A DNA stretch of 64,000 nt. Origin: Cyanobium sp. CACIAM 14 (lineage in GTDB: Bacteria > Cyanobacteriota > Cyanobacteriia > PCC-6307 > Cyanobiaceae). This document shows, piece by piece, positions 37,034 to 45,212 of this stretch (positions are counted from its first letter, which is position 1; each line of letters begins with the position of its first letter). The translations under genes and the position numbers were made by a program. Under the pieces are notes generated by a model. The model had not been told where the DNA came from, did no database searches, and saw only the letters and a list, made by a program, of their open reading frames with translations. The stretch lies in NCBI GenBank assembly GCA_000708525.1, contig JMRP01000007.1:1-64000 (forward strand), in the 5' to 3' direction.

Positions 37034-38689
37034 CTAATCCAGGATGACGGCGTTTCCACTGGTGCGGAGCTCCCAGGACACCCCTTCCAGCTGAGGTAGT
37101 TCGCGACCATCGTCCAGTCCGATCTCGGCCTCGATCAACGCATTGAGCTTGGTGTTCATCGTGGCCACGAGGTCGTTGGTCACGCCTTCCGACATGGCCA
37201 GATTGCACAGTTCCGCAGGGTCCTCCTGCAGGTCGAACAACTCGAGATCATTGTACCTGTACAAATCCTCGAGCGATCTTGGCGTGTTGTGCTCCAAGGG
37301 AGAAAAGTAGCGATTGAATTTATATCTTCCATCGACAATTGTTCTCACACTCCCTCGCTTCCTGAGGTTTGGCTTGCCGGCACTCCTGAGAGCCTCGGAG
37401 AAATCCATACCATCGGCCATCAGCCTGGCGGCATTGGCCAACGGATCGCTGTCGATCATCGACAGCCCACTGTAGGTGAACAGCGCCCCATCGCGCAGCT
37501 GATTGGCCGTCGCTGACGCAGGGTTCGTGAGCAGTTTCGTCAGGTCCTTACCGGGCAAGTCGCGACCAGCGAAATCGGAGATCTGAGAGTCCGTTGCACC
37601 CGCCATTGCCAGAAGAGTCGGAGCCACATCCATATGGCTGGTCAGGGCCTCACAGTCCTGGCCTCCTGAGACCTCCGGATGCACCATCAGCAAAGGCAGG
37701 TGGATGCACTCTTCATAGGGCGTTGGACCCTTGCCACGCATTCCCCCGTGAGCGCCACCCATTTCTCCGTGATCCGACGTAAAGACGACGATCGTGTGGT
37801 CACTCAGCTTCAGATCATCCAGTTCCTTGAGGAGGGAGAGGATCTGCAGATCGACGGCGCGAATGCTGTTCAGGTAAAAGTTATTGAGCCGCTGCCACCG
37901 ATCGGCATCGGGACGGATCTGCCCCAGGTAGTAATCCCAAGCCTTCACATAGTCGAGATGGGCGGGCGGGCGCCCAGGCTCGGTAATGGACTGGTACAGA
38001 CTGGCCGGGATCTCCAGATCCCATTCCTTTCTGTAGAATTCATGATCGGGGGCACGGACAGCTTTTGACATCAGGCAGCCGTTATCCTGCAGATTCTCGC
38101 CTGGCGCATCCGTATTAAAATACATCACGTCGTGTGGATTGACAAGGCTGACAGTCAATGCCCAAGGCTGGCCATCATCGTTCAGTGGACGACCATGTTT
38201 CCGCAGCCAGGTCACGGCACTTTGTGCGATCAGGCCGTCGAATTCATACCCACCCAATTGGTGACCGACGATATCGCCAGGTGAGTTATAGTCGGAAAAA
38301 CCATACGTTTCCATCTCGGGAGTCAGCAAGCGAGTGGGCTCTGCCTGATCAAACGATCGGGTGAGGTGCCATTTTCCCTTGTATGCCGTGTAATAGCCTG
38401 CCTTTCTGAGCATGTGACCGATCGTCGGGATGTCGGTCGAGAGGTCCTTGACCCATGGAAGATCCAGATTTTCATACATTCCAGTAAGGGCTGTCTGCAG
38501 CCCCGTCATGAGCACAGAACGAGAGGAGGTACACTGGGTGGCCGGGCAGTAGTGCCGGTGGAAGTTCACGCCTTCCGTTTGCAGCCTCTCCATGCCGGGC
38601 AGGGAGAACCCAGCGGGCCATTTCCTGAAATAGGCCTGCTGGTCGGTGAAGACAAAGAGGATATTCAAGGACTTCACTCTTACCTGCAT
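37034..38689 (-). CDS. sulfatase family (alkaline phosphatase superfamily) hydrolase
   Basis: The 551-residue protein starts NILFVFTDQQAYFRKWPAGF with the first metal-binding Asp. It has KGKWHL, VVFTSDHGEMGGAHGGMRGK (the second metal and His block), IHLPLLMVHPEV and HMDVAPTLLAMAG. The motif at the formylglycine position is C-T-S-S-R (Cys53-Arg57), not the canonical C-x-P/A-x-R. It would hydrolyse sulfate or related esters if matured. Base composition is visibly more AT-rich than its neighbours, suggesting recent acquisition. No signal peptide is seen. Confidence 0.88.
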   Translation of the reverse strand: MQVRVKSLNILFVFTDQQAYFRKWPAGFSLPGMERLQTEGVNFHRHYCPATQCTSSRSVLMTGLQTALTGMYENLDLPWVKDLSTDIPTIGHMLRKAGYYTAYKGKWHLTRSFDQAEPTRLLTPEMETYGFSDYNSPGDIVGHQLGGYEFDGLIAQSAVTWLRKHGRPLNDDGQPWALTVSLVNPHDVMYFNTDAPGENLQDNGCLMSKAVRAPDHEFYRKEWDLEIPASLYQSITEPGRPPAHLDYVKAWDYYLGQIRPDADRWQRLNNFYLNSIRAVDLQILSLLKELDDLKLSDHTIVVFTSDHGEMGGAHGGMRGKGPTPYEECIHLPLLMVHPEVSGGQDCEALTSHMDVAPTLLAMAGATDSQISDFAGRDLPGKDLTKLLTNPASATANQLRDGALFTYSGLSMIDSDPLANAARLMADGMDFSEALRSAGKPNLRKRGSVRTIVDGRYKFNRYFSPLEHNTPRSLEDLYRYNDLELFDLQEDPAELCNLAMSEGVTNDLVATMNTKLNALIEAEIGLDDGRELPQLEGVSWELRTSGNAVILD

Positions 38690-39025
38690 CCAACGTCATC
38701 ATTCATCCTGCCACAGTGCCTCTCGAAACCGATCGGTTTCAAGCAACCCGGGATCCGCGGATGATGCCCATCCCTGTGTGGGGTTGGTACGCCACAGGGA
38801 TTGCGCTGCGGCGCCTGCACGGACAGAACTTCAGAGCTCAACCAGGGCATCGCTGTGGCCCGACTCACGCTCCGGGCGAAGGCGTCGAAGCGGTGGCCAG
38901 CCACTGGATCAACTGCGCCGGGTTCCCGTCGTCCAGGGGTCGTGGGAACGGCAGGTGTCCCCCCGGATCCGTGCGAAGAACGGAAAGGAGGCCATGGCTG
39001 GGCGGTAAGGGTGCCTGCAGGACGA
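38690..39025. other. intergenic stretch without a supported gene
   Basis: This 336-bp gap separates the sulfatase start from the end of the VOC gene. Open frames exist on both strands, but none has recognisable domains, and high GC keeps frames open by chance. The promoter of the sulfatase gene must lie here. It may also hold remnants of a displaced gene, but I see none clearly. Confidence 0.4.
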
Positions 39026-39388
39026 TCAGAGCTCCTGACCGAACATGATGCGGTGACCGTCGATGGTACGAACACCGAATTCCCTCATGCCCCAGGGCTT
39101 GTCCGCCAGTTCCTGGATGAACTCCGCTCCGGATTCCCGGTATTCCGCAAACAACGCGGCGGCATCATCGACGGTGACATAGCCGAAGTAGGAGTGATCC
39201 CCGAGCTCCACGGGGGGCGTCGCGTCCACACACTCGCCGAGCATCACGCGAAAGCCGCCTCTGGAGAGAAACGACCAGCCGGGCGCCGTGAAATCGATGG
39301 ACAGGCCGAGTACGGACCTGTAGTAGTCCGTGGATCGGGCCAGATCCAGCACCGCCAGCACGAACCGGACCTTCGTGATTGTTACCAT
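39026..39388 (-). CDS. VOC (glyoxalase/bleomycin-resistance fold) family protein
   Basis: This 120-residue single VOC module has KVRFVLAVLDLARSTDYYRS at the first beta-alpha-beta, GWSFLSRGGFRVMLGEC, SYFGYVTVDDAAALFAEYRE and the closing GVRTIDGHRIMFGQEL. VOC proteins are metal-dependent or binding dimers acting in detoxification, antibiotic resistance or dioxygenase reactions. The ligand is not predictable here. It lies in the accessory block between the sulfatase and DUF1254 genes. Confidence 0.88.
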   Translation of the reverse strand: MVTITKVRFVLAVLDLARSTDYYRSVLGLSIDFTAPGWSFLSRGGFRVMLGECVDATPPVELGDHSYFGYVTVDDAAALFAEYRESGAEFIQELADKPWGMREFGVRTIDGHRIMFGQEL

Positions 39389-39632
39389 GAACGATCCTCA
39401 GCGAGGCCACAAGGAACCTCACACCAGGAGTGTCGCCCAGTGTAGGAACCTTCCTGGACCCTGGACTGCCCGTCGCTATGGGGGGATCCGCAGCGCATGG
39501 CCCAATGGAACGCGGCGTCCCTGGATCCCATCTCTCCAGGTCTCCAGATCGGAAGCAGGTGAAGCGACCTTGCCGCAATCCATTGCCGGCAACCGAGGTC
39601 ACGATCTGGAGGTCGCGCTGGTTGTCGGGCAT

Positions 39633-39655
39633 CTGACGCTGGCGAGAAGCGTCAG
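39633..39655 (-). terminator. hairpin just downstream of the DUF1254 gene
   Basis: CTGACGCT (39633-39640) and AGCGTCAG (39648-39655) form a perfect 8-bp stem with a 7-nt loop, 11 bp past the DUF1254 stop in its reading direction. No U-tract follows on that strand, so it may be a Rho-assisted terminator or an mRNA 3'-end stabiliser. Confidence 0.45.
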
Positions 39656-39666
39656 CTTGAAGCACG

Positions 39667-41082
39667 CTATTGAACTTTCCTCACCAAGGGCGGCGTCCAA
39701 GTGGCGTTCAGGATCGACGGGGTCGTGTCCTTCGGCCAGTACATCCGCAACATCGGGATGAACTCGCCTGCGGGAGCGGGTAGCCAGTTCGATTCCTTGT
39801 CCTTGCCCGGTGAATCCTTCTGGAAGTACAGCGTGATCGAGCCATCAGGGTTGGCCTTCAGGTGGTCGCGCGGGCTGACGGTGAACTTGTTCAGCGGGTT
39901 CGGAACGAACCACCAGCCCTGGTCAATCATGTACATCGTGATCGACCAGAAACCATTGACCGGCGGCGTCTGACCTTTCGCAAAGGTCAGCGTGTACCTG
40001 TTGGCACCGGTGAGCTTGGCACCCGTGCTGTCCACCATTGTGTACGGGTAGACCGCGTCTTCCTGCAGGTTGGCCGGCCAGCCGAAGGCGGCGACGACCG
40101 CACGCTTCATGTAATCCGTTCCGTACCGGCCCAGTCCCTTGGTGATCTGCCAGCCGTCAACCATTGTTCCCAGACTTTTCTGGTTGGCGCCGATCTTGTC
40201 GAGCGCGATCCTGGGCAGATCCTTCAGTGCCGCCTGCACGGCCGGCTCGAGCTTCGCCAGGGCGAAGGGCTTGCACGGTTCGAAGCCGATCCTGGCGAAG
40301 CGCGCCAGCGCCGGCGCATCGGCTGCATCGGCAGGAGAATCCGCGCACATCCGCCTGCTCAGCCAGTTGAAATAGCCCTCGGTGCCCATCGCCAGGATCA
40401 CGGCCTGCGGCTTGTCGGTCATCGAAATGCCTGGATTGGGATCCACCGCCGGTGCGACGGGGATGGACGGCCTTCCCCAGGCGGAGAGCGGCGTGATCCT
40501 GTACTGCGCCTGCAGCGCGTTGGTGGCCTTGTAGTCGGCCTCGGTGCCGTTGGCGTAGGTTCGGCCGAGGATCACGATGTAGCGCGATACCGCCGGAATG
40601 TGCTTCATGCCCTCGGGCACCGCTCCCTTCCAGCCCGGACCGGTGATCAGGTAGTTGGCGGCTTTGCTGTCACCAGTGCGGGTGCCAGGACTGGCAAAGA
40701 TCGTCATCCACAGGTCGACCATCGGGAACAGGTGGAAGCGATCACCCATGTCCGGATGACTGAAGACCTGTGGCTCCTTCAGGTCGAGCCAGGCGATCGA
40801 ATAGAGCGTGTCGGCGTTCGGTGCCGACACGCCGCGATAGTTCGCCGGTGGATAACGCTTGACGTTGAGGAACTGATTCAACGGCGCCTGCAGCTCGGTG
40901 GGTTTGGCGACATTGGACATCTGGATCCGTGTCACGTCAGTGGTGACAAGCGAATAGCCGTAGACATAGGCGTCGGTGGCGATCGCGACCGCCTCTCGAG
41001 GCGTGACTGTTGCTGAAGCAATCAGCGGCGCGGCTGGAATCACCAGCAGTGCAGAGGCCAAACCCAGCAACAGCGTTCGCAT
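39667..41082 (-). CDS. exported DUF1254/DUF1214 domain protein
   Basis: The 471-residue protein begins with a signal peptide (MRTLLLGLASALLVIPAAPL, ASA cleavage). The DUF1254 region has EAVAIATDAYVYGYSLVTTD, APNADTLYSIAWLDLKEPQV and FHLFPMVDLWMTIFASPGTR. The C-terminal DUF1214 region has ANRYTLTFAKGQTPPVNGFW, WSITMYMIDQGWWFVPN and GSITLYFQKDSPG. These paired domains occur together widely, but their activity is unknown. I chose the ATG at 41082 because the signal peptide starts there; the frame is open to 41193. An 8-bp hairpin follows the stop. Confidence 0.9.
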   Translation of the reverse strand: MRTLLLGLASALLVIPAAPLIASATVTPREAVAIATDAYVYGYSLVTTDVTRIQMSNVAKPTELQAPLNQFLNVKRYPPANYRGVSAPNADTLYSIAWLDLKEPQVFSHPDMGDRFHLFPMVDLWMTIFASPGTRTGDSKAANYLITGPGWKGAVPEGMKHIPAVSRYIVILGRTYANGTEADYKATNALQAQYRITPLSAWGRPSIPVAPAVDPNPGISMTDKPQAVILAMGTEGYFNWLSRRMCADSPADAADAPALARFARIGFEPCKPFALAKLEPAVQAALKDLPRIALDKIGANQKSLGTMVDGWQITKGLGRYGTDYMKRAVVAAFGWPANLQEDAVYPYTMVDSTGAKLTGANRYTLTFAKGQTPPVNGFWSITMYMIDQGWWFVPNPLNKFTVSPRDHLKANPDGSITLYFQKDSPGKDKESNWLPAPAGEFIPMLRMYWPKDTTPSILNATWTPPLVRKVQ

Positions 41083-41804
41083 GGACTTCGGTTGGTGCGA
41101 GCGCCAGGTATCAGCGGCGACGGAGAATTCCATGGCGTCAGATCTGTTTGGATCAACCTTGTCGGACAAAGCACAGCCGTGCCGATGCGCCATCGCCGCG
41201 CACAGGTCGAGCCGCCTTAGAATTACTAGTGTCGCCGCCTTTCAGATCAGGTCAGACAGGGCTGAACCTTCATGCATTGAAATGGAAGTCATGCGGTCGC
41301 ACAGATGAGTCGGCTCTGGGAAGAATGTTCACAAGGCTCCGTGATGTCAGGCCCAGATCAACATGATCGACAACTGTCTGTCCGGCATACGTCCGCCAAC
41401 CCATTGAACGCTTCGACCCAGGCTTCAACAACCTGGCGAGGTTGCATGTTCAGCCGGCTTGCACTTGTTATTGGGAACCCATCGTTTCAATATTCGAACG
41501 CCTCCTGGCCATCCGCCGTGAGCATCCCAAGGATCCGAGCAGCCACGTCGCCAGCGACTGGTCTGGGTGGAGGGGTCTCCTGTGCGTTCCCTCTCGAAAA
41601 CCGGAGCAGGGCTGACCCCTTGGTCAGCCGGCCTTCGCGGACATCAGCCTCCGGGACCTGGGCCGTCCGCAGCAACTTCATTCGCTCCCTGGGTCGGAGA
41701 CCCTCTGGGGATGCAGGGCCCCGCCCGCGCCATTCCCCAGGAGCGGCAGAAGCCGCCTACCTTCTCCCAAGGGAAGGCCCACCCAGGGCCTGACGGCAGC
41801 AGTG
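41083..41804. other. long intergenic region within the accessory block
   Basis: This 722-bp gap lies between the divergently oriented DUF1254 and phytochelatin-synthase-like genes. It is less GC-rich than flanking core DNA near 41.2-41.5 kb. Two open frames (41305-41793 plus, 41487-41681 minus) have no recognisable features and are not called. A possible fragment of an NTF2/SnoaL-like gene lies at 41358-41447. The rest may hold promoters for both flanking genes. Confidence 0.5.
41358..41447 (-). pseudogene. possible 5' fragment of a SnoaL/NTF2-like gene
   Basis: On the minus strand an ATG at 41447 opens MQPRQVVEAWVEAFN, which strongly resembles the first helix of SnoaL-like/NTF2-superfamily proteins. 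The similarity ends abruptly at residue 15 and the frame stops at residue 29. This reads like a truncated remnant. The segment is short, so chance resemblance cannot be excluded. Confidence 0.3.
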
Positions 41805-42560
41805 ATGGCGCGTTCCAGACTCCCGTTTGCCGGCCTGGTGCTGCTCTCCCTGGCCCTGACGGCACCGGCGTCGGCCGGCAGCCTGGCGATTCCCCTGACG
41901 GACCCGGCGGGGATGGAGCTGCTGGTGGGCAGCCGCGAGCGGGCCGACTATGGCCCCCTGGCCGAGCAGTTCCTCACCCAGGCGAACCTCGCCTACTGCG
42001 GCGTGGCCAGTGCCGTGATGGTGCTCAACAGCCTGGGCGTGCCGGCACCGGCCGTGGCCGGCTACGGCCCCTACCGCTTCTGGACCCAGGAGAACGTCTT
42101 CGAGGCCACGGCCGGCGCGGGGATTCCCAGGCCAGAGGTGGTGCGGCGCCAGGGCATGACCCTGGACGAACTGGCCGCCCTGCTCGCCGGCCACGGGCTG
42201 ACGGTGGAGACGATCCACGGCGATGCCATCAGCCTGGAGGCGTTCCGAGGCCTGCTGCGCCGCAGCCTCGCCGAGCCGGGCGACCGGCTGCTGGTGAACT
42301 ACGACCGCCGCTCCCTGGGCCAGGCCGGCGGGGGACACATCTCGCCGCTGGCGGCGTACCACGCCCCCAGCGACCGGGTGCTGATCCTCGACGTGGCGCG
42401 CTACCGCTACCCCTCGCTCTGGGTGCCGGCCGCCAGCCTCTGGCAAGCGATGCGCACCATCGACACCACGTCGGGGCGCGCCCGGGGGCTGGTCAGGGTT
42501 CGCCAGTCGCCAACGGCGCCACCGTCTCCAGGAAACGCTCCGCCACCCGGTCCCAACTGA
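41805..42560 (+). CDS. exported phytochelatin-synthase-like cysteine peptidase
   Basis: The 251-residue protein has a signal peptide (LVLLSLALTAPASAG). The papain-like phytochelatin synthase core follows, with LTQANLAYCGVASAVMVLNS (catalytic Cys65), GGGHISPLAAYH (His178) and VLILDVARYRYP (Asp196). Spacing of the Cys-His-Asp triad mirrors the short cyanobacterial PCS (Nostoc alr0975 type), which mainly hydrolyses glutathione to gamma-Glu-Cys. Export suggests action on periplasmic glutathione or conjugates. GTG-ATG codons stack; the ATG is used. The 3' end overlaps the convergent glycosyltransferase by 68 nt. Confidence 0.9.
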   Translation: MARSRLPFAGLVLLSLALTAPASAGSLAIPLTDPAGMELLVGSRERADYGPLAEQFLTQANLAYCGVASAVMVLNSLGVPAPAVAGYGPYRFWTQENVFEATAGAGIPRPEVVRRQGMTLDELAALLAGHGLTVETIHGDAISLEAFRGLLRRSLAEPGDRLLVNYDRRSLGQAGGGHISPLAAYHAPSDRVLILDVARYRYPSLWVPAASLWQAMRTIDTTSGRARGLVRVRQSPTAPPSPGNAPPPGPN

Positions 42561-43593
42561 ACGGCTTGACGTGCTCCCGCCCGAAGGCCCGGCACCGCTG
42601 CTGGAGCTCGGTGTCGGTGAGCAGGGTGAGCAGGGCCTCCGCCAGCGCCGCCGGATCCCGCGGCGGCACCAGCAGCCCGGCCCGTCCATGGGGCACCACC
42701 TCGGGGATGGCGGTGCTGATGGTGCTCACCACCGGCAGCCCGCTGGCCATCGCCTCGAGGAACACGATGCCGAAGCCTTCCTGCACCGACGGCAGGCAGA
42801 AGATCGACGCGCGTCGGTACCAGGCGCGCACCTCGGCGTCCTCCGCCAGGGCCCCCAGCAGCCGCACCACCGCCCCGAGCCCGAGCCGCGCCACCTGGTG
42901 CTGCAGCGCGCCATGCTCGGGCCCGTCGCCGATCACCACCAGCCGGGCAGTGGGCAGGCGCTCCTGCACGCTGCCGAAGGCGGTGAGCAGATCGGCCACC
43001 CGCTTGCGGGGGTACTGGCGGGCCACGCACAGCACCGTGTGGGGCTCGCGGGCGGCATCGAGGGCGGCGGGCGCGCCGTGGTCGGGTGGGGCCCACAGTG
43101 CGATGTCGATGCCCTCCGGCAGCACCCGCAGCCGCTCGGCAGACACCCCATAGAGCGTCTCGATGCGTTCGGCGCTGTAGCGGCTGGTGGAGAGCACCAG
43201 CGGCGCGCGGCGGGCGTTGCGCCGCTCCAGCAGGGAGAGGCCCCAGAGCATCAGCCGCGGCCAGCCGCGCTCGCAGCGGGCCTCGTCGGCCAGCACGCCC
43301 TTGAGGCTGCACACGTAGGGCACCGGGCAGCGGTGCGCCACCCGGAAGCCGTCGATGTCGAAGCCCACCACCAGGTCGTAGCGGTCCGCCAGGGCGGCCA
43401 GCCGCCGGGGCAGGGTGAGGTTGAACCAGAGCCGGCGCAGCAGCAGCCCGCGGGGCCAGGGTCCCTCGGGTCCCAGCCGTTCCACCTGGTGGCCCCGGGC
43501 GGTCAGCGCCGCCGCCAGCCCGCCGATGGCCGCCGCGGTGCCGCTCCCCTCGGCCACCTCCTGCAGCCAGGAATCCAGGAAGGCGATGCGCAT
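42493..43593 (-). CDS. GT4-family glycosyltransferase
   Basis: The 366-residue GT-B enzyme has an N-terminal acceptor domain (EGSGTAAAIGGLAAALTARG, FDIDGFRVAHRCPVPYVCSL) and a C-terminal nucleotide-sugar domain. The latter has VLCVARQYPRKRVADLLTAF, LVVIGDGPEHGALQ and the GT4 E-x7-E motif VQEGFGIVFLEAMASGLPVV, then HGRAGLLVPPRDPAALAEAL. It probably adds a sugar to an envelope polysaccharide or lipid. The acceptor is unknown, and it stands alone rather than in a polysaccharide cluster. It lies 16 bp downstream of purF on the same strand. Confidence 0.93.
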   Translation of the reverse strand: MRIAFLDSWLQEVAEGSGTAAAIGGLAAALTARGHQVERLGPEGPWPRGLLLRRLWFNLTLPRRLAALADRYDLVVGFDIDGFRVAHRCPVPYVCSLKGVLADEARCERGWPRLMLWGLSLLERRNARRAPLVLSTSRYSAERIETLYGVSAERLRVLPEGIDIALWAPPDHGAPAALDAAREPHTVLCVARQYPRKRVADLLTAFGSVQERLPTARLVVIGDGPEHGALQHQVARLGLGAVVRLLGALAEDAEVRAWYRRASIFCLPSVQEGFGIVFLEAMASGLPVVSTISTAIPEVVPHGRAGLLVPPRDPAALAEALLTLLTDTELQQRCRAFGREHVKPFSWDRVAERFLETVAPLATGEP

Positions 43594-43609
43594 GGGGCGG
43601 GCCCGGGGC

Positions 43610-45172
43610 CTACACCCGGGCCGCCAGGCCGGTCGGCTCGAGCATCAGCTTGCTGGAGCGCACCGCCTCGTCCATCTCGATCGGATAGTCGCCGTCGAAG
43701 CAGGCGGTGCAGAAGTGGGTGGACTGGGTGTGGGCCGCATCCACCATCCCCGCCTTGCTGAGATAGGCGAGCGAATCGACGCCCAGGTGCCGTTCGATCT
43801 CCTGCAGGGTGAGGCGGGCGGCGATGAGATGGTCCTGGGTGTCGGTGTCGATGCCGTAGAAGCAGGGATGGGTCACCGGGGGGGAGCTGATCCGCATGTG
43901 CACCTCGGTGGCCCCCGCCTCCCGCAGGGCCGCCACCAGCTTGCGGCTGGTGGTGCCGCGCACGATCGAGTCGTCGATCACCACCACCCGCTTGCCGGCG
44001 AGCACATCGGGCAGGGGATTGAGCTTCACCCGGATGCCCGCCTCCCGCATCGCCTGGGTGGGCTGAATGAAGGTGCGGCCCACGTAGCGGTTCTTGATCA
44101 GGCCGTCGGCGAAGGGGATGCCGCTGACCTGGGAATAGCCGATCGCCGCCGGGATGCCCGAGTCGGGCACGCCGATGACGATGTCGGCCTCCACCGGGGT
44201 CTCGCGGGCCAGCGCCTCACCGATCCGCACCCGGTAGCTGTAGAGGGATTCGCCGAAGAAACGGCTGTCGGGCCGGGCGAAGTAGATCATCTCGAACACG
44301 CACAGCTTCTCCGGCTCCTCGCACCAGCGCCGGCGCTCGGGGATCGGATCGGCCTGGCGGAAGTGGATCAGTTCGCCCGGTTGGACGTCATCGACGTAGC
44401 TGGCGCCGATGATGTCGAGGCCGCAGGTCTCGCTGCTGGCAACCCACTGGCCCTCCTCGGGCTCCCCCAGCAGGCCGAACACCAGCGGCCGGATGCCGTG
44501 GCCGTCGCGCAGGGCGAAGAGGCCGTCGGGGGTGCCGATCACCAGGCTGAAGGCGCCGCGGCAGCGGGCCGCCGCCGCCCGGATCGCCGCGTTCCAGCCC
44601 AGGCCGGAACCCACCGCCTCCTGCAGGGCGAAGGCGATCAGCTCGGAATCGGTGCTGGAGGTGAACTCCCCGGCCAGGTGATCCAGCGAGGCCCGCAGCT
44701 CCGCGGCGTTGACCAGATTGCCGTTGTGGGCAAGCGCGAAGGGGCCCAGACGGGTCATCAGCACCACGGGCTGGGCGTTGCAGACCTTGCTGCTGCCGGT
44801 GGTGGAGTAGCGGTTGTGGCCGATGGCCAGCTGGCCGGGCATGCGCTCCAGCACGTCCTGGTCGAACACCTGGCTCACCAGGCCCATGTCCTTGTGCAGC
44901 CGCACCCTGCTGTCGTCGAACACGGCGATCCCCGCCGACTCCTGGCCCCGGTGCTGCAGGGCGTAGAGGCCGAAATAGGTGAGGTTGGCGACCGCCTGGC
45001 CCGGGGCCATCACGGCGAAGACACCGCAGGCCTCCTCGGGCTTGTCGGGTCGCTCCCGAGCAGCGGGATCGCTCGCGAGGGGTGCGGTGGTCAGGGCGGC
45101 AGTGGTCAGGGAGGGGGTGGCCAGGGAAGTGTGCGCATCGCGACGGTCGGCGTGACTGTCAGCGGAAGGCAC
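43610..45172 (-). CDS. purF: amidophosphoribosyltransferase
   Basis: The 520-residue first committed enzyme of purine synthesis transfers glutamine amide nitrogen to PRPP. The glutaminase domain starts after a cleavable propeptide, with Cys49 in EEACGVFAVMA as the new N-terminal nucleophile. It then has LQHRGQESAGIAVFD, GHNRYSTTGSS and TDSELIAFAL. The phosphoribosyltransferase domain has VVIDDSIVRGTTSRKLVAAL. Cysteines near CGLDII and FCTACFDGDYP suggest the 4Fe-4S (Bacillus-type) enzyme. It starts with GTG at 45172, 40 bp after purL. Confidence 0.97.
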   Translation of the reverse strand: MPSADSHADRRDAHTSLATPSLTTAALTTAPLASDPAARERPDKPEEACGVFAVMAPGQAVANLTYFGLYALQHRGQESAGIAVFDDSRVRLHKDMGLVSQVFDQDVLERMPGQLAIGHNRYSTTGSSKVCNAQPVVLMTRLGPFALAHNGNLVNAAELRASLDHLAGEFTSSTDSELIAFALQEAVGSGLGWNAAIRAAAARCRGAFSLVIGTPDGLFALRDGHGIRPLVFGLLGEPEEGQWVASSETCGLDIIGASYVDDVQPGELIHFRQADPIPERRRWCEEPEKLCVFEMIYFARPDSRFFGESLYSYRVRIGEALARETPVEADIVIGVPDSGIPAAIGYSQVSGIPFADGLIKNRYVGRTFIQPTQAMREAGIRVKLNPLPDVLAGKRVVVIDDSIVRGTTSRKLVAALREAGATEVHMRISSPPVTHPCFYGIDTDTQDHLIAARLTLQEIERHLGVDSLAYLSKAGMVDAAHTQSTHFCTACFDGDYPIEMDEAVRSSKLMLEPTGLAARV

Positions 45173-45212
45173 GGGGCTGCGATCACAGAACTTTCTTCAT
45201 CATCTTGGCCCA

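Noticed and set aside
41305-41793. Plus-strand ORF of 162 codons in the accessory gap
   Set aside because: Ser/Arg/Pro-rich translation without domain character; not better than chance at this GC content.
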